Positions 9,305-17,832 are shown, numbered from the stretch's first letter. The stretch: 64,000 nucleotides of DNA from an uncultured Halieaceae bacterium (GCA_938074045.1 CALJGI010000026.1:1-64000); one strand, 5' to 3'. The notes: generated by a model from the letters alone, not told the origin. Made by a program: numbers and translations.

Positions 9305-9337
9305 ATTCCTTCACCGCAGGTTTGCGGCGCGGGCCAC

Positions 9338-10960
9338 TCAATATTTGGAAGCGTTTACGTCGATTCCACCCTTTTCCAATAATTCCCTCAGTGGTTCGAG
9401 TTGTTCCTCATAGTTACGCCACATATTCTGCGCTGTTTTGTATATTGGTTCCCTGACCTGGCTCGCACTGGCGGTGGTACTGGGTGCCTCGTTCTTTTCA
9501 AAATGTAGACAACTGTCTTGCCAGTCCAGCCCGCAATATCCCAATACCCTTCGAGTCTGGGTTTCCTGGTCAGCCACCAACTGCTCGTAGCGTACTTCCA
9601 GAATGGATTCAGGCATCACCTTGCCCCAGTGATCCATGAGCCGGCGATAGGCCAGATAGTATCGTCCCAATTGTTCCTGGTCGTAGGACATAGGATAGGC
9701 GCCTTTGAATAAGCGCTTGTACATCGCATAACAACTGTCCATAGGATTGCGCATGATATGTATGATCCTGGCCTTGGGCATAGCGAGATGAATCAATCCA
9801 CAGTACAAAAAGTTGTTGGGCATTTTGTCAATAAATCGAGGCAGCTGTCCTGTGCGGGGTCGAGTACTTTCAATATAATTTTGAGCTAGCTGCGAATAAT
9901 CAATTGTCGTTGAAACTCTGACTAAATCGTCTCGGGCTATCTGCCCTCCGCCTTGGCTGTTTTGACAGATGCGAACAAGCTCCAGGGCAAAAACATTAAG
10001 TTCACCTGCGGCAAATACCTCGTCGTGGCTGGAGAGTATGCGCTCTAGCAGAGTTGAACCGGTGCGTGGTAGGCCTAGAATAAAAATGGGTTCTTCGCTG
10101 TCTCCGCCGACTCTCGGTTGCTGCATGAACTCGAGGGAAAATTGCTGCGCGATTTCTCCCATCGTTTTTTCATCGGCTGCGACATCGTATCGGGTGTGTT
10201 TCTGGCGTAAGTCTGTCCCCCGCTTCAGCCAAGAAAAAGAACGGCTATAATCCGCAGTGTCTTCGTATTCCTTGGCCAGTGCATGACAGACCATGGACTC
10301 GCCGCGCCAGTCTTTTATACCGCGCTCTACGAGACTCTCCAGCTCGAGGGTGTGATTGGAATCGACTGTTTGCTTGAGCACCTCGGATCGGAGCAGATAG
10401 GCTTCATAGTATTCTGGCGCGAGTTGAATGGCTCGATCCCAGGTGGCAGCAGCCTCTTTCACCCTACCCAAAAAACGGTAAACCGCGGCAAGACTAAAAC
10501 AGTACTCAGCATTTTCAGGTGAGAGTGCGACGGCTGTTTCATAGTAGGGACAAGCAATGGAGTGTTCGTTGCAGTGCATTCCTAGGAATGTGCCGGCGTT
10601 GTATAACACTGCTGCATCTTTTGGCGAGAGCTCTACGGCTTTGTGCGCCGACGCAATCGCTTGCGGAAGCTGCTTTTTCTCCAACAAACACTGGGCCCGA
10701 AAAATATGCAGGTGACCGCTTTTGGTATCCAGCGCGAGGGCGCGGTCAATAAACTCCAGGGCCTTATCGGCATTGCCGAGTTTCAACGCTACACGAGAAC
10801 CCACCGCCCAGCCCGGAGCAAAGTCAGGGAAACCACCGTTGAGGGTTTTACAGGCTTTTACCGCTTTGGCCAGCTGTCCTTCGGCGAGAGACTGAGAGAC
10901 GACCTGGAGTAGAGCTTCTGGATCCGTACTAGAAGCCGTGTCTACTCTTTTTCCCTGCAT
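9338..10960 (-). CDS. TPR-repeat sulfotransferase
   Basis: 540 residues in two parts. Residues ~10-240 are tandem tetratricopeptide repeats (A-V-x-L-S-P-x-D/N-A periodicity). From about 290 follows a sulfotransferase domain with the PAPS 5'-phosphosulfate loop L-G-L-P-R-T-G-S-T-L-L-E-R and a later H-I-M-R-N-P-M-D-S-C 3'-phosphate motif. Such proteins transfer sulfate from PAPS to a protein, lipid or small acceptor; the acceptor is not predictable. It lies 126 bases downstream of the TonB receptor gene with a strong terminator in between, so it may be transcribed at lower level or from its own promoter. Its role in a catabolic cluster is unexplained. Confidence 0.85.
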   Translation of the reverse strand: MQGKRVDTASSTDPEALLQVVSQSLAEGQLAKAVKACKTLNGGFPDFAPGWAVGSRVALKLGNADKALEFIDRALALDTKSGHLHIFRAQCLLEKKQLPQAIASAHKAVELSPKDAAVLYNAGTFLGMHCNEHSIACPYYETAVALSPENAEYCFSLAAVYRFLGRVKEAAATWDRAIQLAPEYYEAYLLRSEVLKQTVDSNHTLELESLVERGIKDWRGESMVCHALAKEYEDTADYSRSFSWLKRGTDLRQKHTRYDVAADEKTMGEIAQQFSLEFMQQPRVGGDSEEPIFILGLPRTGSTLLERILSSHDEVFAAGELNVFALELVRICQNSQGGGQIARDDLVRVSTTIDYSQLAQNYIESTRPRTGQLPRFIDKMPNNFLYCGLIHLAMPKARIIHIMRNPMDSCYAMYKRLFKGAYPMSYDQEQLGRYYLAYRRLMDHWGKVMPESILEVRYEQLVADQETQTRRVLGYCGLDWQDSCLHFEKNEAPSTTASASQVREPIYKTAQNMWRNYEEQLEPLRELLEKGGIDVNASKY

Positions 10961-11026
10961 GGAGTTACCTGTTATTCATCGAAAGTACTTCGAGAGTACC
11001 AATGACTCGATGGTTCGACCAGCCTC

Positions 11027-11058
11027 AAAAAAACGGCCGCATGGTTCATGCAGCCGTT
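11027..11058 (-). terminator. Intrinsic terminator after the TonB-dependent receptor gene
   Basis: On the minus strand a 12-base stem, AACGGCTGCATG pairing with CATGCGGCCGTT with one G-T wobble, closes a short loop and is followed by a run of seven T. It lies 29 bases beyond the receptor stop codon. Confidence 0.85.
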
Positions 11059-11086
11059 ACAGACAAACCACCATCATCCAGAGTTG

Positions 11087-13525
11087 CTAAAAGCTATACA
11101 TCATCTTCAGCCCATAGCTTCTCGGACGGATAATATTTCCAGCGTCGCTGAAGTCGGGACGCCCGAACCGAAGAGCATTCAAGCCTTCTTCATTGCCCAG
11201 ATTTTTTACAAACAAGCCGACAGACCAGTTTTCAGCATTCCAGTTGACCCCTGCATTCCACAGTGAAAAGGAATCCAACTCAGCGAAGTCATCAAAATCG
11301 ACGTTATAGGTAGTCACCACGCTGTCCTTGTAAGACCCGTTGACATAGTAGTGCAGCTCGTCGCCGCTATTCAATGGCTGGAAGTAGTTTAACGCCAGCG
11401 ATAACTGGTGCTCGGGAACACCGGGCATGGGGTCGCCATCATCGGCGGTTGCAAATTCGCCACTGGTATTTTCGACCGCAATTCCATCACCTTGCAACTC
11501 AGCATCCGTGTAACTCCATCCAAAGTTTCCTATAAAATTTTCCGTAAATTGCGCTGTGATCTCTAGCTCCACACCCTCGGTATGCGCTTCGTCGCCGTTG
11601 ACGACCGAGGGAACTGCCAACAGGCCCAGGAATACGTCAAGCTGTGGTTTGTCCCAGTCTATGCTATAAATCGCGGCCGAATAACGTACCCGATCGTCGA
11701 GCAAAGTGCCTTTTATACCGATCTCGTAGTTGGTTGCTTCATCGGCGTCGTACTCCACGGCCACGCTCGATACCGCGCCCGTACCAGTGGTGGGAAAGCC
11801 GTTAGCGCCGCCATGGCGAAAGCCCTCAGACCAGGTGAAATACACCATGGTGTTATCGTTCAGATCGTAAGAGGCATTGAACTTAAAGATGCTGTCATCG
11901 AAATCGGCATCGCTGTCCGTCCGCACCGAAAACGCCGGACCCAGGATGTTGAAATCAATGGCATTGGTTTGACTGAACTCCTGACTAAATACCCTGAATC
12001 CACCCGTCACCTGAAATGCATCGCTTATGTGATAGGTCACCTCACCGAAAACCGCCAGGTCTTCAAAGTCCATTTCCCGATTCTGAACATAAGGATCGTC
12101 TAGGATGGGATTAGGGGTTCCCTGGTAGTAGGCTCCCCAAAAATCTGCCACAGTATTACCGGCACCGGGATAGTAATCCGCGACAATCAGGCTGCCGGAG
12201 CTATTGGGATCACTGGCCCAACGCGCGTAGCCGGGTAAGGTATCATTGAAAAACGCTTTCTGTTCCTGGTCTTTATACCATGCCCCTACCACCCAATCCC
12301 AATCGCCATCGCCCTGTGAAACGAGTCGAAATTCCTGCGTAAAGACCTTTGAGCCCTGCTCAAAATGGCTGGGTCCAACGATTTGATCTTCCGGATAGCC
12401 AAAATACAAGCCAGACAACGCAGCGTAGAGACCCGCATTATCGACGCTCATCTCCTGATCGATGTCAACGTAGCTCGTTGCCGAGGTTAGCGTGGCAAAA
12501 CCGAGATCCACGCTGACATCCAGGCTAATCATATCGCTCTCTATTTCCAGCGGAACCAGCGAACGCTGGGTGTGCTCATAATCTCGCAGGGAGGTCCCGT
12601 TGTCCGTTATTCCGCTTATGGTGTCCCCCTCTCCTTCGTCTTTCTGGTGAATGAGTGTCAACGTAGCCTGTGCGTTTTCTGAGATGTCCCACAGGAGCGC
12701 ACCACGGGCATACCATGACTCGAACTCATCCGTATCTTCATCCGTGGGTAAAATGACGCCGGGGCTGTCGATATTCGAAGGGTCGGAAAGGACAGGAACG
12801 CCGTTGCTATCAGTTTGCATGAGACCCACGGCATCGATCACTCCGCCGAGCTTTTTGTAGCCCAGATTAAAACGTGCTGCCACGTTATCGCTCATCGGCA
12901 GATTGAACAGTAGGTCTGTGGTGTAATTTAATTCATCCGATTCGTCATTGAGACTGACATCACCCGACAAACGAAATAGAGTTTCTGAAGGATCGGGCTT
13001 GTTCAAGATGAATCTAACAGTACCCCCCACAGCACCAGATCCATAAAGTGTACCCTGTGGGCCTCTCAAAACTTCGACGCGTTCGATATCGTTGAGATTG
13101 ACGTTGAAGAGCATGGGCGAATCGTCGACGTACATCGAAACCGATGGATCGGTAATATTCTGAGTGATGCTGTTTGTGCTGGGGTTGGAGGCATTGATGC
13201 CACGTAGAATCAAGGTGCTGTTGATGGCCCCTCGCTGACCCACGTCAGCGGACGTCAATCCGGGGACCATGCGGACCACGTCATTCAGGCTGGCCGCGCC
13301 AACGCGACTCAGTTCATCGCCGGAAAGAGCCGATATGTTGTATGGAATATCTTGCACACTCTGAGAACGCCTAGTGGCTGTAACGACTACCTCTTCCAGT
13401 TGGGCATAGGTATCAACCGCGCCGGTCATCAGCAATGCGCCTACGGACACCGCCTTTGCAATTCGGGTTCGGCTAAAAGGAGCAGCTTGCTTGCGGCGCT
13501 GAAACTCTGTCTTTGTTGTTTTCAT
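11087..13525 (-). CDS. TonB-dependent outer-membrane receptor
   Basis: 812-residue outer-membrane transporter. A positively charged leader and hydrophobic segment (about 20-40) end in a signal peptidase site near T-Y-A-Q. A TonB-box-like L-E-E-V-V-V-T-A-T-R-R follows at about 43-53. Next come the plug domain, with R-G-I-N-A-S, D-D-S-P, R-V-E-V-L-R-G-P-Q-G-T-L-Y-G-S-G-A-V-G-G-T and V-R-F, and a long beta-barrel ending in aromatic F. Energised by TonB-ExbBD, it would bring a large or scarce substrate into the periplasm for the carriers downstream. A TACCC-type palindrome lies 80 bases upstream of the ATG. Ligand unknown; the residues do not mark it as a siderophore receptor. Confidence 0.92.
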   Translation of the reverse strand: MKTTKTEFQRRKQAAPFSRTRIAKAVSVGALLMTGAVDTYAQLEEVVVTATRRSQSVQDIPYNISALSGDELSRVGAASLNDVVRMVPGLTSADVGQRGAINSTLILRGINASNPSTNSITQNITDPSVSMYVDDSPMLFNVNLNDIERVEVLRGPQGTLYGSGAVGGTVRFILNKPDPSETLFRLSGDVSLNDESDELNYTTDLLFNLPMSDNVAARFNLGYKKLGGVIDAVGLMQTDSNGVPVLSDPSNIDSPGVILPTDEDTDEFESWYARGALLWDISENAQATLTLIHQKDEGEGDTISGITDNGTSLRDYEHTQRSLVPLEIESDMISLDVSVDLGFATLTSATSYVDIDQEMSVDNAGLYAALSGLYFGYPEDQIVGPSHFEQGSKVFTQEFRLVSQGDGDWDWVVGAWYKDQEQKAFFNDTLPGYARWASDPNSSGSLIVADYYPGAGNTVADFWGAYYQGTPNPILDDPYVQNREMDFEDLAVFGEVTYHISDAFQVTGGFRVFSQEFSQTNAIDFNILGPAFSVRTDSDADFDDSIFKFNASYDLNDNTMVYFTWSEGFRHGGANGFPTTGTGAVSSVAVEYDADEATNYEIGIKGTLLDDRVRYSAAIYSIDWDKPQLDVFLGLLAVPSVVNGDEAHTEGVELEITAQFTENFIGNFGWSYTDAELQGDGIAVENTSGEFATADDGDPMPGVPEHQLSLALNYFQPLNSGDELHYYVNGSYKDSVVTTYNVDFDDFAELDSFSLWNAGVNWNAENWSVGLFVKNLGNEEGLNALRFGRPDFSDAGNIIRPRSYGLKMMYSF

Positions 13526-13604
13526 CGAGTTTGTTCCTCAGGTTATTACATCGTATGAATTAACGTAGGTTTAAACTTTAGCGTTCGGTCAAGTGGCTCA
13601 CTAT

Positions 13605-13619
13605 TACCCTTTGTAGGTA
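13605..13619. promoter_or_regulatory. TACCC-N5-AGGTA palindrome upstream of the TonB receptor
   Basis: Plus strand reads TACCC-TTTGT-AGGTA, one mismatch from a perfect inverted repeat. It is 80 bases before the receptor start and inside the 113-base gap to the decarboxylase stop. Same set as the sites at 3704, 3755, 9290, 16513, 17475, 36662 and 37547. Confidence 0.6.
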
Positions 13620-13638
13620 AAGAGGGCTCGCTCCGCCC

Positions 13639-14988
13639 CTAACCGGCGCGTTTTTCCATTATCTCCACGGCACTCAATAACCATTTTGGCGCGGTGGATT
13701 TGTCACCCACACCGCCGTAGCTCAGCATGCCCTCTGAAGTGAGTTTACCCGCACGAATGTCGGCACAAATCTCCTCTAGATCCTGCATAAATTTCTGTAA
13801 ATATTCGTCCTCCATGACGTCCAAAGTAAGGTGAATAGCGGGCGGGTTGTTGACCCCCAACAAGCGCCATCCGCGCTCTTCCATACCACCGACAACCAGC
13901 TCGATACTGAAACCCTCGGCAGCAATCATCAGCAATGGCCCATTGGTCTTCCAGGTGGTGAGACCGTCAATTTGAGCGCACTTGTTGATAATAGATTCCT
14001 TGACGTGAAGAACCCGTCTGGCATTTTCCAGGTAGCCCTCCCTGCCCCAGTAATGCATGAGCGCCCAGATACCTGCGACTGGGCCCATGGTTCTACTGCC
14101 CACAAAACCCTGGGACAGATACAATCCACAGGCCCACTGGTCGATAGGCATGAAGTGATACTGCTGCTCCTCCTGCGAGCGCCACAAAATGGTCGAACAG
14201 GGCTTGGGCGCATAACCGTATTTATGCAGATCCGCCGAAATCGAGCGAACACCCGGCACAGTAAAGTCATACCTTGGCATTTCAACACCTAGCTCGCGGA
14301 AGAATGGCAGTATGTAACCCCCCACACAGGCGTCGACGTGCAACCAAAGATTGTGCTCTATCGCCAGCTGCCCGAATTCTTCGATCGGGTCTACCGTACC
14401 GTAGGGCCAGTTGGGGGCCGAGCCCACGATACCAATAGTGTTGGGGCCGATAGACCTGGCGATACCTTCCAAATCCGCACTCAAATCGGCATTCTGCGGC
14501 GTGGTAATCACCTTCAAATCGAGGTACTGGGCTGTTTTGTGTACCGTGGAGTGAGTTGAATAGGGAGCAACAATTTCGGGTTCCGTTATCTCTGGGCGAT
14601 TTTCCCTGGCCCACTTACGCATGGCATGCAGACCGCTGAAGTTACTTTCGGTACCTCCGACGGTGAGATTGCCACGACCCTGTTCGCCGCCATTCATGGT
14701 GTCGATACAAATATCAAGTACCTCGTTCTCCATCTTGGCGGCAGAGGCTTCCTGAAAGGAAAACAGTCCGTTCCAGTCCATAAACTCGATAAAGGCCTCA
14801 TGCAAAACTTTTTGCATCTCCTCTTGTCCCTGGAAGGTCGTGCTCGCCAGTTTGCCGCGCTGGCCGGGCGTCATGCCCTTCTTCAGTTCACGCACGTCAG
14901 CGATCACGTCATCGCAGCTGCGTCCTTTCTCCGGCATCTGGTAAAGCGCTTCTGGGGCGGCCATTTGTGCTTTGTCCTGAAATTTCAT
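13639..14988 (-). CDS. PLP-dependent decarboxylase / sphingosine-phosphate-lyase-like enzyme
   Basis: 449 residues from the ATG at 14988, which has AGGAG upstream; a TTG at 15030 would overlap the aminotransferase end. Fold type I PLP enzyme of the group II decarboxylase/S1P-lyase branch: T-V-G-G-T-E-S-N phosphate loop (about 109-116), H150 stacking the ring, H-V-D-A (217-220) with the pyridine-binding Asp, and S-A-D-L-H-K-Y-G with the Schiff-base Lys at about 256. It would remove the carboxylate of an amino acid or cleave a phospho-amino-alcohol. It is placed 31 bases after the class III aminotransferase, so the two probably act in sequence: amine formation, then transamination. Substrate unknown. 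Confidence 0.85.
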   Translation of the reverse strand: MKFQDKAQMAAPEALYQMPEKGRSCDDVIADVRELKKGMTPGQRGKLASTTFQGQEEMQKVLHEAFIEFMDWNGLFSFQEASAAKMENEVLDICIDTMNGGEQGRGNLTVGGTESNFSGLHAMRKWARENRPEITEPEIVAPYSTHSTVHKTAQYLDLKVITTPQNADLSADLEGIARSIGPNTIGIVGSAPNWPYGTVDPIEEFGQLAIEHNLWLHVDACVGGYILPFFRELGVEMPRYDFTVPGVRSISADLHKYGYAPKPCSTILWRSQEEQQYHFMPIDQWACGLYLSQGFVGSRTMGPVAGIWALMHYWGREGYLENARRVLHVKESIINKCAQIDGLTTWKTNGPLLMIAAEGFSIELVVGGMEERGWRLLGVNNPPAIHLTLDVMEDEYLQKFMQDLEEICADIRAGKLTSEGMLSYGGVGDKSTAPKWLLSAVEIMEKRAG

Positions 14989-15019
14989 GTCGCGGTTATC
15001 TCCTGTTATTTGGATGCTG

Positions 15020-16429
15020 CTAAGCGGCAATCAGCCCTTCTTCACGCAATTCATCGCTTACGTCACCAATACTTTCCAGCAGCGTATTGACGATTGTATC
15101 GATATCTTCTTTTTCCAGGGTCAACGGCGGGGATATAATCACAGTACCACCCACTGGGCGCACGATTAGGCCTCGCTCCAGACAGCGTTTGAAGATTCTG
15201 TCCGCAATCCCCACTGAGACAGGAAAGCTTTCCTTGGTCGCTTTGTCCTGAACCAGTTCGATGCCCACCATAAAATGACTGCCCCGGGTATCGCCGACAA
15301 TATCAAACTCATTAAGGCACTGGATCTGCTCCATGAAATAGGGACCTAACTCACGTATTCGGCCCAGGATCCCCTCCCTCTCCATAATCTCCAGATTTTT
15401 TAACGCGGCGGCACAGGCCACCGGATGGGCGGTATAGGTGTACCCCATGCTGAACGATCCGCCCTCACATTGGGGCTTGCTGATAACCGCATAGATTTCG
15501 TCTGACAACAGGGCAGCGCCCAGAGGTTGATAGCCAGAGGTGAGGCCTTTGGCGATGCAGATAATATCGGGTTGCACGCCGAATATAGACTCGGACACAA
15601 ACCACTCTCCAATCCGGCCAAAGGCAGTAACGACTTCGTCGGCGATATAGAGCATGTCGTATTTTTTGCAGATAGCGTAAATCCGCTGGTGATAGCCCTT
15701 TGGCGCCATCAACACGCCGCCGGCCCCCATAATCGGTTCGGCGATAAACGCAGCGACACTGTCCGGACCCAGCTGCAGGATGCGATTCTCGAATTCATTG
15801 GCGAGAAAATCGGTGTAGGCTTCCTCGCTGAGATCCTCCGCGCCCATCGGACGACGATACATATTGGCAGCGGAGACGTGATGAATCAGGTCATCACAGA
15901 TGCGATCAAAAGATTGTTTGGTGCCGTGAATACCAGTGAGATTGGCGGCCACATAGGTGCTACCGTGGTAGGCATCATTGCGAGAGATAATCTTCTTTTT
16001 CTCTGGCATGCCACGCAAGTTGTTGTAGTAGTGCACCAGCCGCAGCGCCGTGTCATTGGCAGTTGAGCCGCCACAGGTGTAAAACACATGGTTTAAATTG
16101 CCTGGCGCCAACTCGCTTAGCTTTTTAGCTAGGATAGCGGCAGGGGCATTCGTTGAGTGCCCAAAGGGATTGAAGTATTGCATCGTCATTACTTGTTCGT
16201 AAATGGCCTCCGCCATTTCCTTGCGACCATGACCGATGTTGACGCACCAAAGCCCAGCGATGCCGTCAAGATAACGCTTGCCATCTGAGTCCGTCACATA
16301 GGCGCCCTCGGCGCCGGTAATTACCTGGCTTCCCTCCTCGGCGAAAGTGCTGAAGTCGGTATAGGGATGGATCACGTGGTCCCGGTCCATTTGCCACAGA
16401 GAGCGAGAATCGATATTTGTTGATTTCAT
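15020..16429 (-). CDS. Class III aminotransferase (omega-amino acid/polyamine type)
   Basis: 469 residues from the ATG at 16429; the open frame runs to 16651 but would cover the regulatory palindrome and overlap the divergent gene. Class III PLP enzyme: cofactor-binding G-G-S-T-A-N-D-T (120-127), N-D-A-Y-H-G-S-T (151-158), I-A-D-E-V-V-T-A-F-G-R with Asp264, and C-I-A-K-G-L-T-S-G-Y with Schiff-base Lys294. It moves an amino group from a terminal amine to pyruvate or 2-oxoglutarate. It is divergent from a LuxR-type gene, exactly the arrangement repeated with the SpuC-like enzyme at 35216-36589. Probable first gene of an operon with the PLP decarboxylase. Confidence 0.9.
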   Translation of the reverse strand: MKSTNIDSRSLWQMDRDHVIHPYTDFSTFAEEGSQVITGAEGAYVTDSDGKRYLDGIAGLWCVNIGHGRKEMAEAIYEQVMTMQYFNPFGHSTNAPAAILAKKLSELAPGNLNHVFYTCGGSTANDTALRLVHYYNNLRGMPEKKKIISRNDAYHGSTYVAANLTGIHGTKQSFDRICDDLIHHVSAANMYRRPMGAEDLSEEAYTDFLANEFENRILQLGPDSVAAFIAEPIMGAGGVLMAPKGYHQRIYAICKKYDMLYIADEVVTAFGRIGEWFVSESIFGVQPDIICIAKGLTSGYQPLGAALLSDEIYAVISKPQCEGGSFSMGYTYTAHPVACAAALKNLEIMEREGILGRIRELGPYFMEQIQCLNEFDIVGDTRGSHFMVGIELVQDKATKESFPVSVGIADRIFKRCLERGLIVRPVGGTVIISPPLTLEKEDIDTIVNTLLESIGDVSDELREEGLIAA

Positions 16430-16512
16430 GACGGACCTGCTCGGATAGTCAAATTTATTGGAGTGCTGTACGGTAAGACACCATCTAATAAAAATTTGCA
16501 CTGGTTCTCTAT

Positions 16513-16527
16513 CACCCCAACTGGGTA
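16513..16527. promoter_or_regulatory. CACCC-N5-GGGTA palindrome between aminotransferase and LuxR gene
   Basis: Plus strand reads CACCC-CAACT-GGGTA, that is TACCC-AGTTG-GGGTG toward the aminotransferase. It lies 84 bases from the aminotransferase ATG and 37 from the regulator start, so one site could activate one promoter and repress the other. Confidence 0.65.
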
Positions 16528-16563
16528 AAATGGGCTCAAATACAGACAAGAAGAAAATACGCT

Positions 16564-17433
16564 GTGGCCAAAAACCTGCTTTTATCGCAACAATGGTACG
16601 ACCTGTTGGGGCACCTGATAGACCATAAAGGCGATGAGCAATTTCATCCACTGCTGATTTCCGTTTTGAAAAAAATCACCCCCTTCGAACACACGGCAAT
16701 CATCGCCTACCCGGATGAGACGCGCCCCATCCATCTGTATAACGACCTGCCTGGGGAGCAGGTAAAACTCAGTCTGGACACCTATTTCGCCGGGGCCTAC
16801 CTGTTGGACCCGCTGTACAATGCCTGTCAGACACATTTGGAGGAAGGTTACTATCGACTTCGCCAGCTGGCTCCCGACGAGTTCTACCAAACCGAGTACT
16901 ACCGCACCTACTATCAGGGGACCCGCCTCAAAGAAGAGGTCGGCCTATTGGTGGAAGTATCCGCGTCTATGCGAGTCGTGGTATCAATGGGTATTCGCGA
17001 CCCGGCGAAATCCCTGAGCAATGCCGATCTCGCAATGCTGGATATGATCTGGCCATTGTTGGTCGTGATCTGTCGCCAGCACTGGCAACGGTTGGATTTG
17101 ACCACCTCGACGGAATATCGCGAGGAACACAATGAACATCGCCTTGGGCAGCCACTGGACCTCGCTTTCCAGAACTTCGGGCGGAATCATTTGAGCGAAC
17201 GAGAGTGCGAAATCGTACACATGGTGCTCAAAGGCCACTCCAGCAACTCCATCGCCAAGCTGCTGAGTATCAGTAGCGACACCGTGAAAGCGCACCGAAA
17301 GCATGTTCACAGTAAGCTGCAGATATCATCTCAGGCGGAACTATTTTCGCTGTTTCTGGATGCCATTTCACTAGTACCTATTGGCAGTGTGGAGGACCCG
17401 CTCAACTTCTACTATGCCGGTCGATCCGAGTAG
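16564..17433 (+). CDS. LuxR-type regulator (solo), copy 1
   Basis: 289 residues with a GTG start at 16564. Residues ~205-270 are a LuxR/FixJ helix-turn-helix (L-S-E-R-E-C-E-I-V, I-A-K-L-L-S-I-S-S-D-T-V-K-A-H-R). The N-terminal ~190 residues are not an acyl-homoserine-lactone domain that I recognise and not a receiver. They hold an aromatic cluster E-Y-Y-R-T-Y-Y that recurs as S-Y-Y-A-S-Y-Y in the regulator at 36695-37543, plus a shared D-P motif before it. The two are therefore paralogues. It lies divergent to the aminotransferase operon and beside the TACCC palindromes, and is the most likely regulator of the sites in the first 17.5 kb. Effector unknown, plausibly the amine substrate. Confidence 0.88.
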   Translation: MAKNLLLSQQWYDLLGHLIDHKGDEQFHPLLISVLKKITPFEHTAIIAYPDETRPIHLYNDLPGEQVKLSLDTYFAGAYLLDPLYNACQTHLEEGYYRLRQLAPDEFYQTEYYRTYYQGTRLKEEVGLLVEVSASMRVVVSMGIRDPAKSLSNADLAMLDMIWPLLVVICRQHWQRLDLTTSTEYREEHNEHRLGQPLDLAFQNFGRNHLSERECEIVHMVLKGHSSNSIAKLLSISSDTVKAHRKHVHSKLQISSQAELFSLFLDAISLVPIGSVEDPLNFYYAGRSE

Positions 17434-17474
17434 ACTGAGGCGCAATATTTCAGCGGTTTCCAGCGCAGTCACTA

Positions 17475-17489
17475 TACCCACCAAGGGTG
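17475..17489. promoter_or_regulatory. Orphan TACCC-N5-GGGTG palindrome after the LuxR gene
   Basis: Reads TACCC-ACCAA-GGGTG, 42 bases after the LuxR stop. No intact gene follows on the plus strand, unlike the other sites. It could be left from a lost target gene or serve in feedback or looping with the site at 16513. Confidence 0.5.
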
Positions 17490-17625
17490 GTTTGTTGAAT
17501 TGCGCGGAAGTTTGACCCTCTATTTGCATTGAAAAATGATCCACTGAAGGTTACCTAACTTCCTGACTAAGAATGAGATTCGGAGTCCCAAGTGGGTCAA
17601 TCCGAAATACAAATAACTGCGAAAA

Positions 17626-17748
17626 ATGGATCAATATTCAATGCAATTCAACAGTGAAAGCCTACAACGCGCGCAGGAATTACTGAGACACACCACAGCG
17701 CAAACCACTAAAAAGCACTACTCAATTCGGGACAGAATTAGCACCTGA
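17626..17748 (+). pseudogene. Probable C-terminal remnant of a tyrosine recombinase (integrase)
   Basis: A 40-codon frame, preceded by an in-frame stop at 17614, encodes the series A-Q-E-L-L-R-H-T-T-A-Q-T-T-K-K-H-Y, then nine residues and a stop. The pattern LL-x-H-(9 residues)-Y is that of the last active-site His and nucleophilic Tyr of phage-type integrases, which usually end shortly after the Tyr; the usual GH is RH here. The catalytic Arg-rich part is missing, so it cannot be functional. It lies 85 bases from the 3' end of tRNA-Lys, the normal place for an island integrase. Short length limits certainty; it could also be a chance frame. Confidence 0.5.
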
Positions 17749-17794
17749 TGAGCAAGAAAACGACAATCTATGGGGAAAACAGCCGTTTGTGGGG

Positions 17795-17816
17795 AAAACG
17801 ATAGTAAGCACTATCG
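17795..17816 (-). terminator. Intrinsic terminator of the tRNA-Lys transcript
   Basis: On the minus strand CGATAGT-GCTT-ACTATCG, a perfect 7-base stem with a 4-base loop, is followed by TTTT. It starts 17 bases after the tRNA CCA end. Confidence 0.75.
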
Positions 17817-17832
17817 GTGAATCTATTAAAAA

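Larger units (their letters stand above)
17434..17832. other. Gene-poor junction between the catabolic block and tRNA-Lys
   Basis: About 400 bases, noticeably richer in A+T than both sides. It holds an operator-like palindrome with no gene behind it (17475), a near-palindrome CCC-AAGT-GGG (17587-17596), a short recombinase-like remnant (17626-17748), a 10-base direct repeat TGGGGAAAAC at 17771-17780 and 17790-17799, and the tRNA terminator. This is the expected look of an eroded island edge. Confidence 0.6.

Noticed and set aside
9231..9341. Extended TTG start for Ldh2 copy 2
   Set aside because: It would add 37 residues without match in copy 1 and read through the palindrome at 9290-9304; the ATG at 9230 is better.
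13621..13640. Hairpin at the decarboxylase stop as a terminator
   Set aside because: Short imperfect stem and only CTTT after it; not strong enough to report.
17587..17596. CCC-AAGT-GGG as a further regulatory palindrome
   Set aside because: Spacer of 4 and missing TA ends set it apart from the eight accepted sites.
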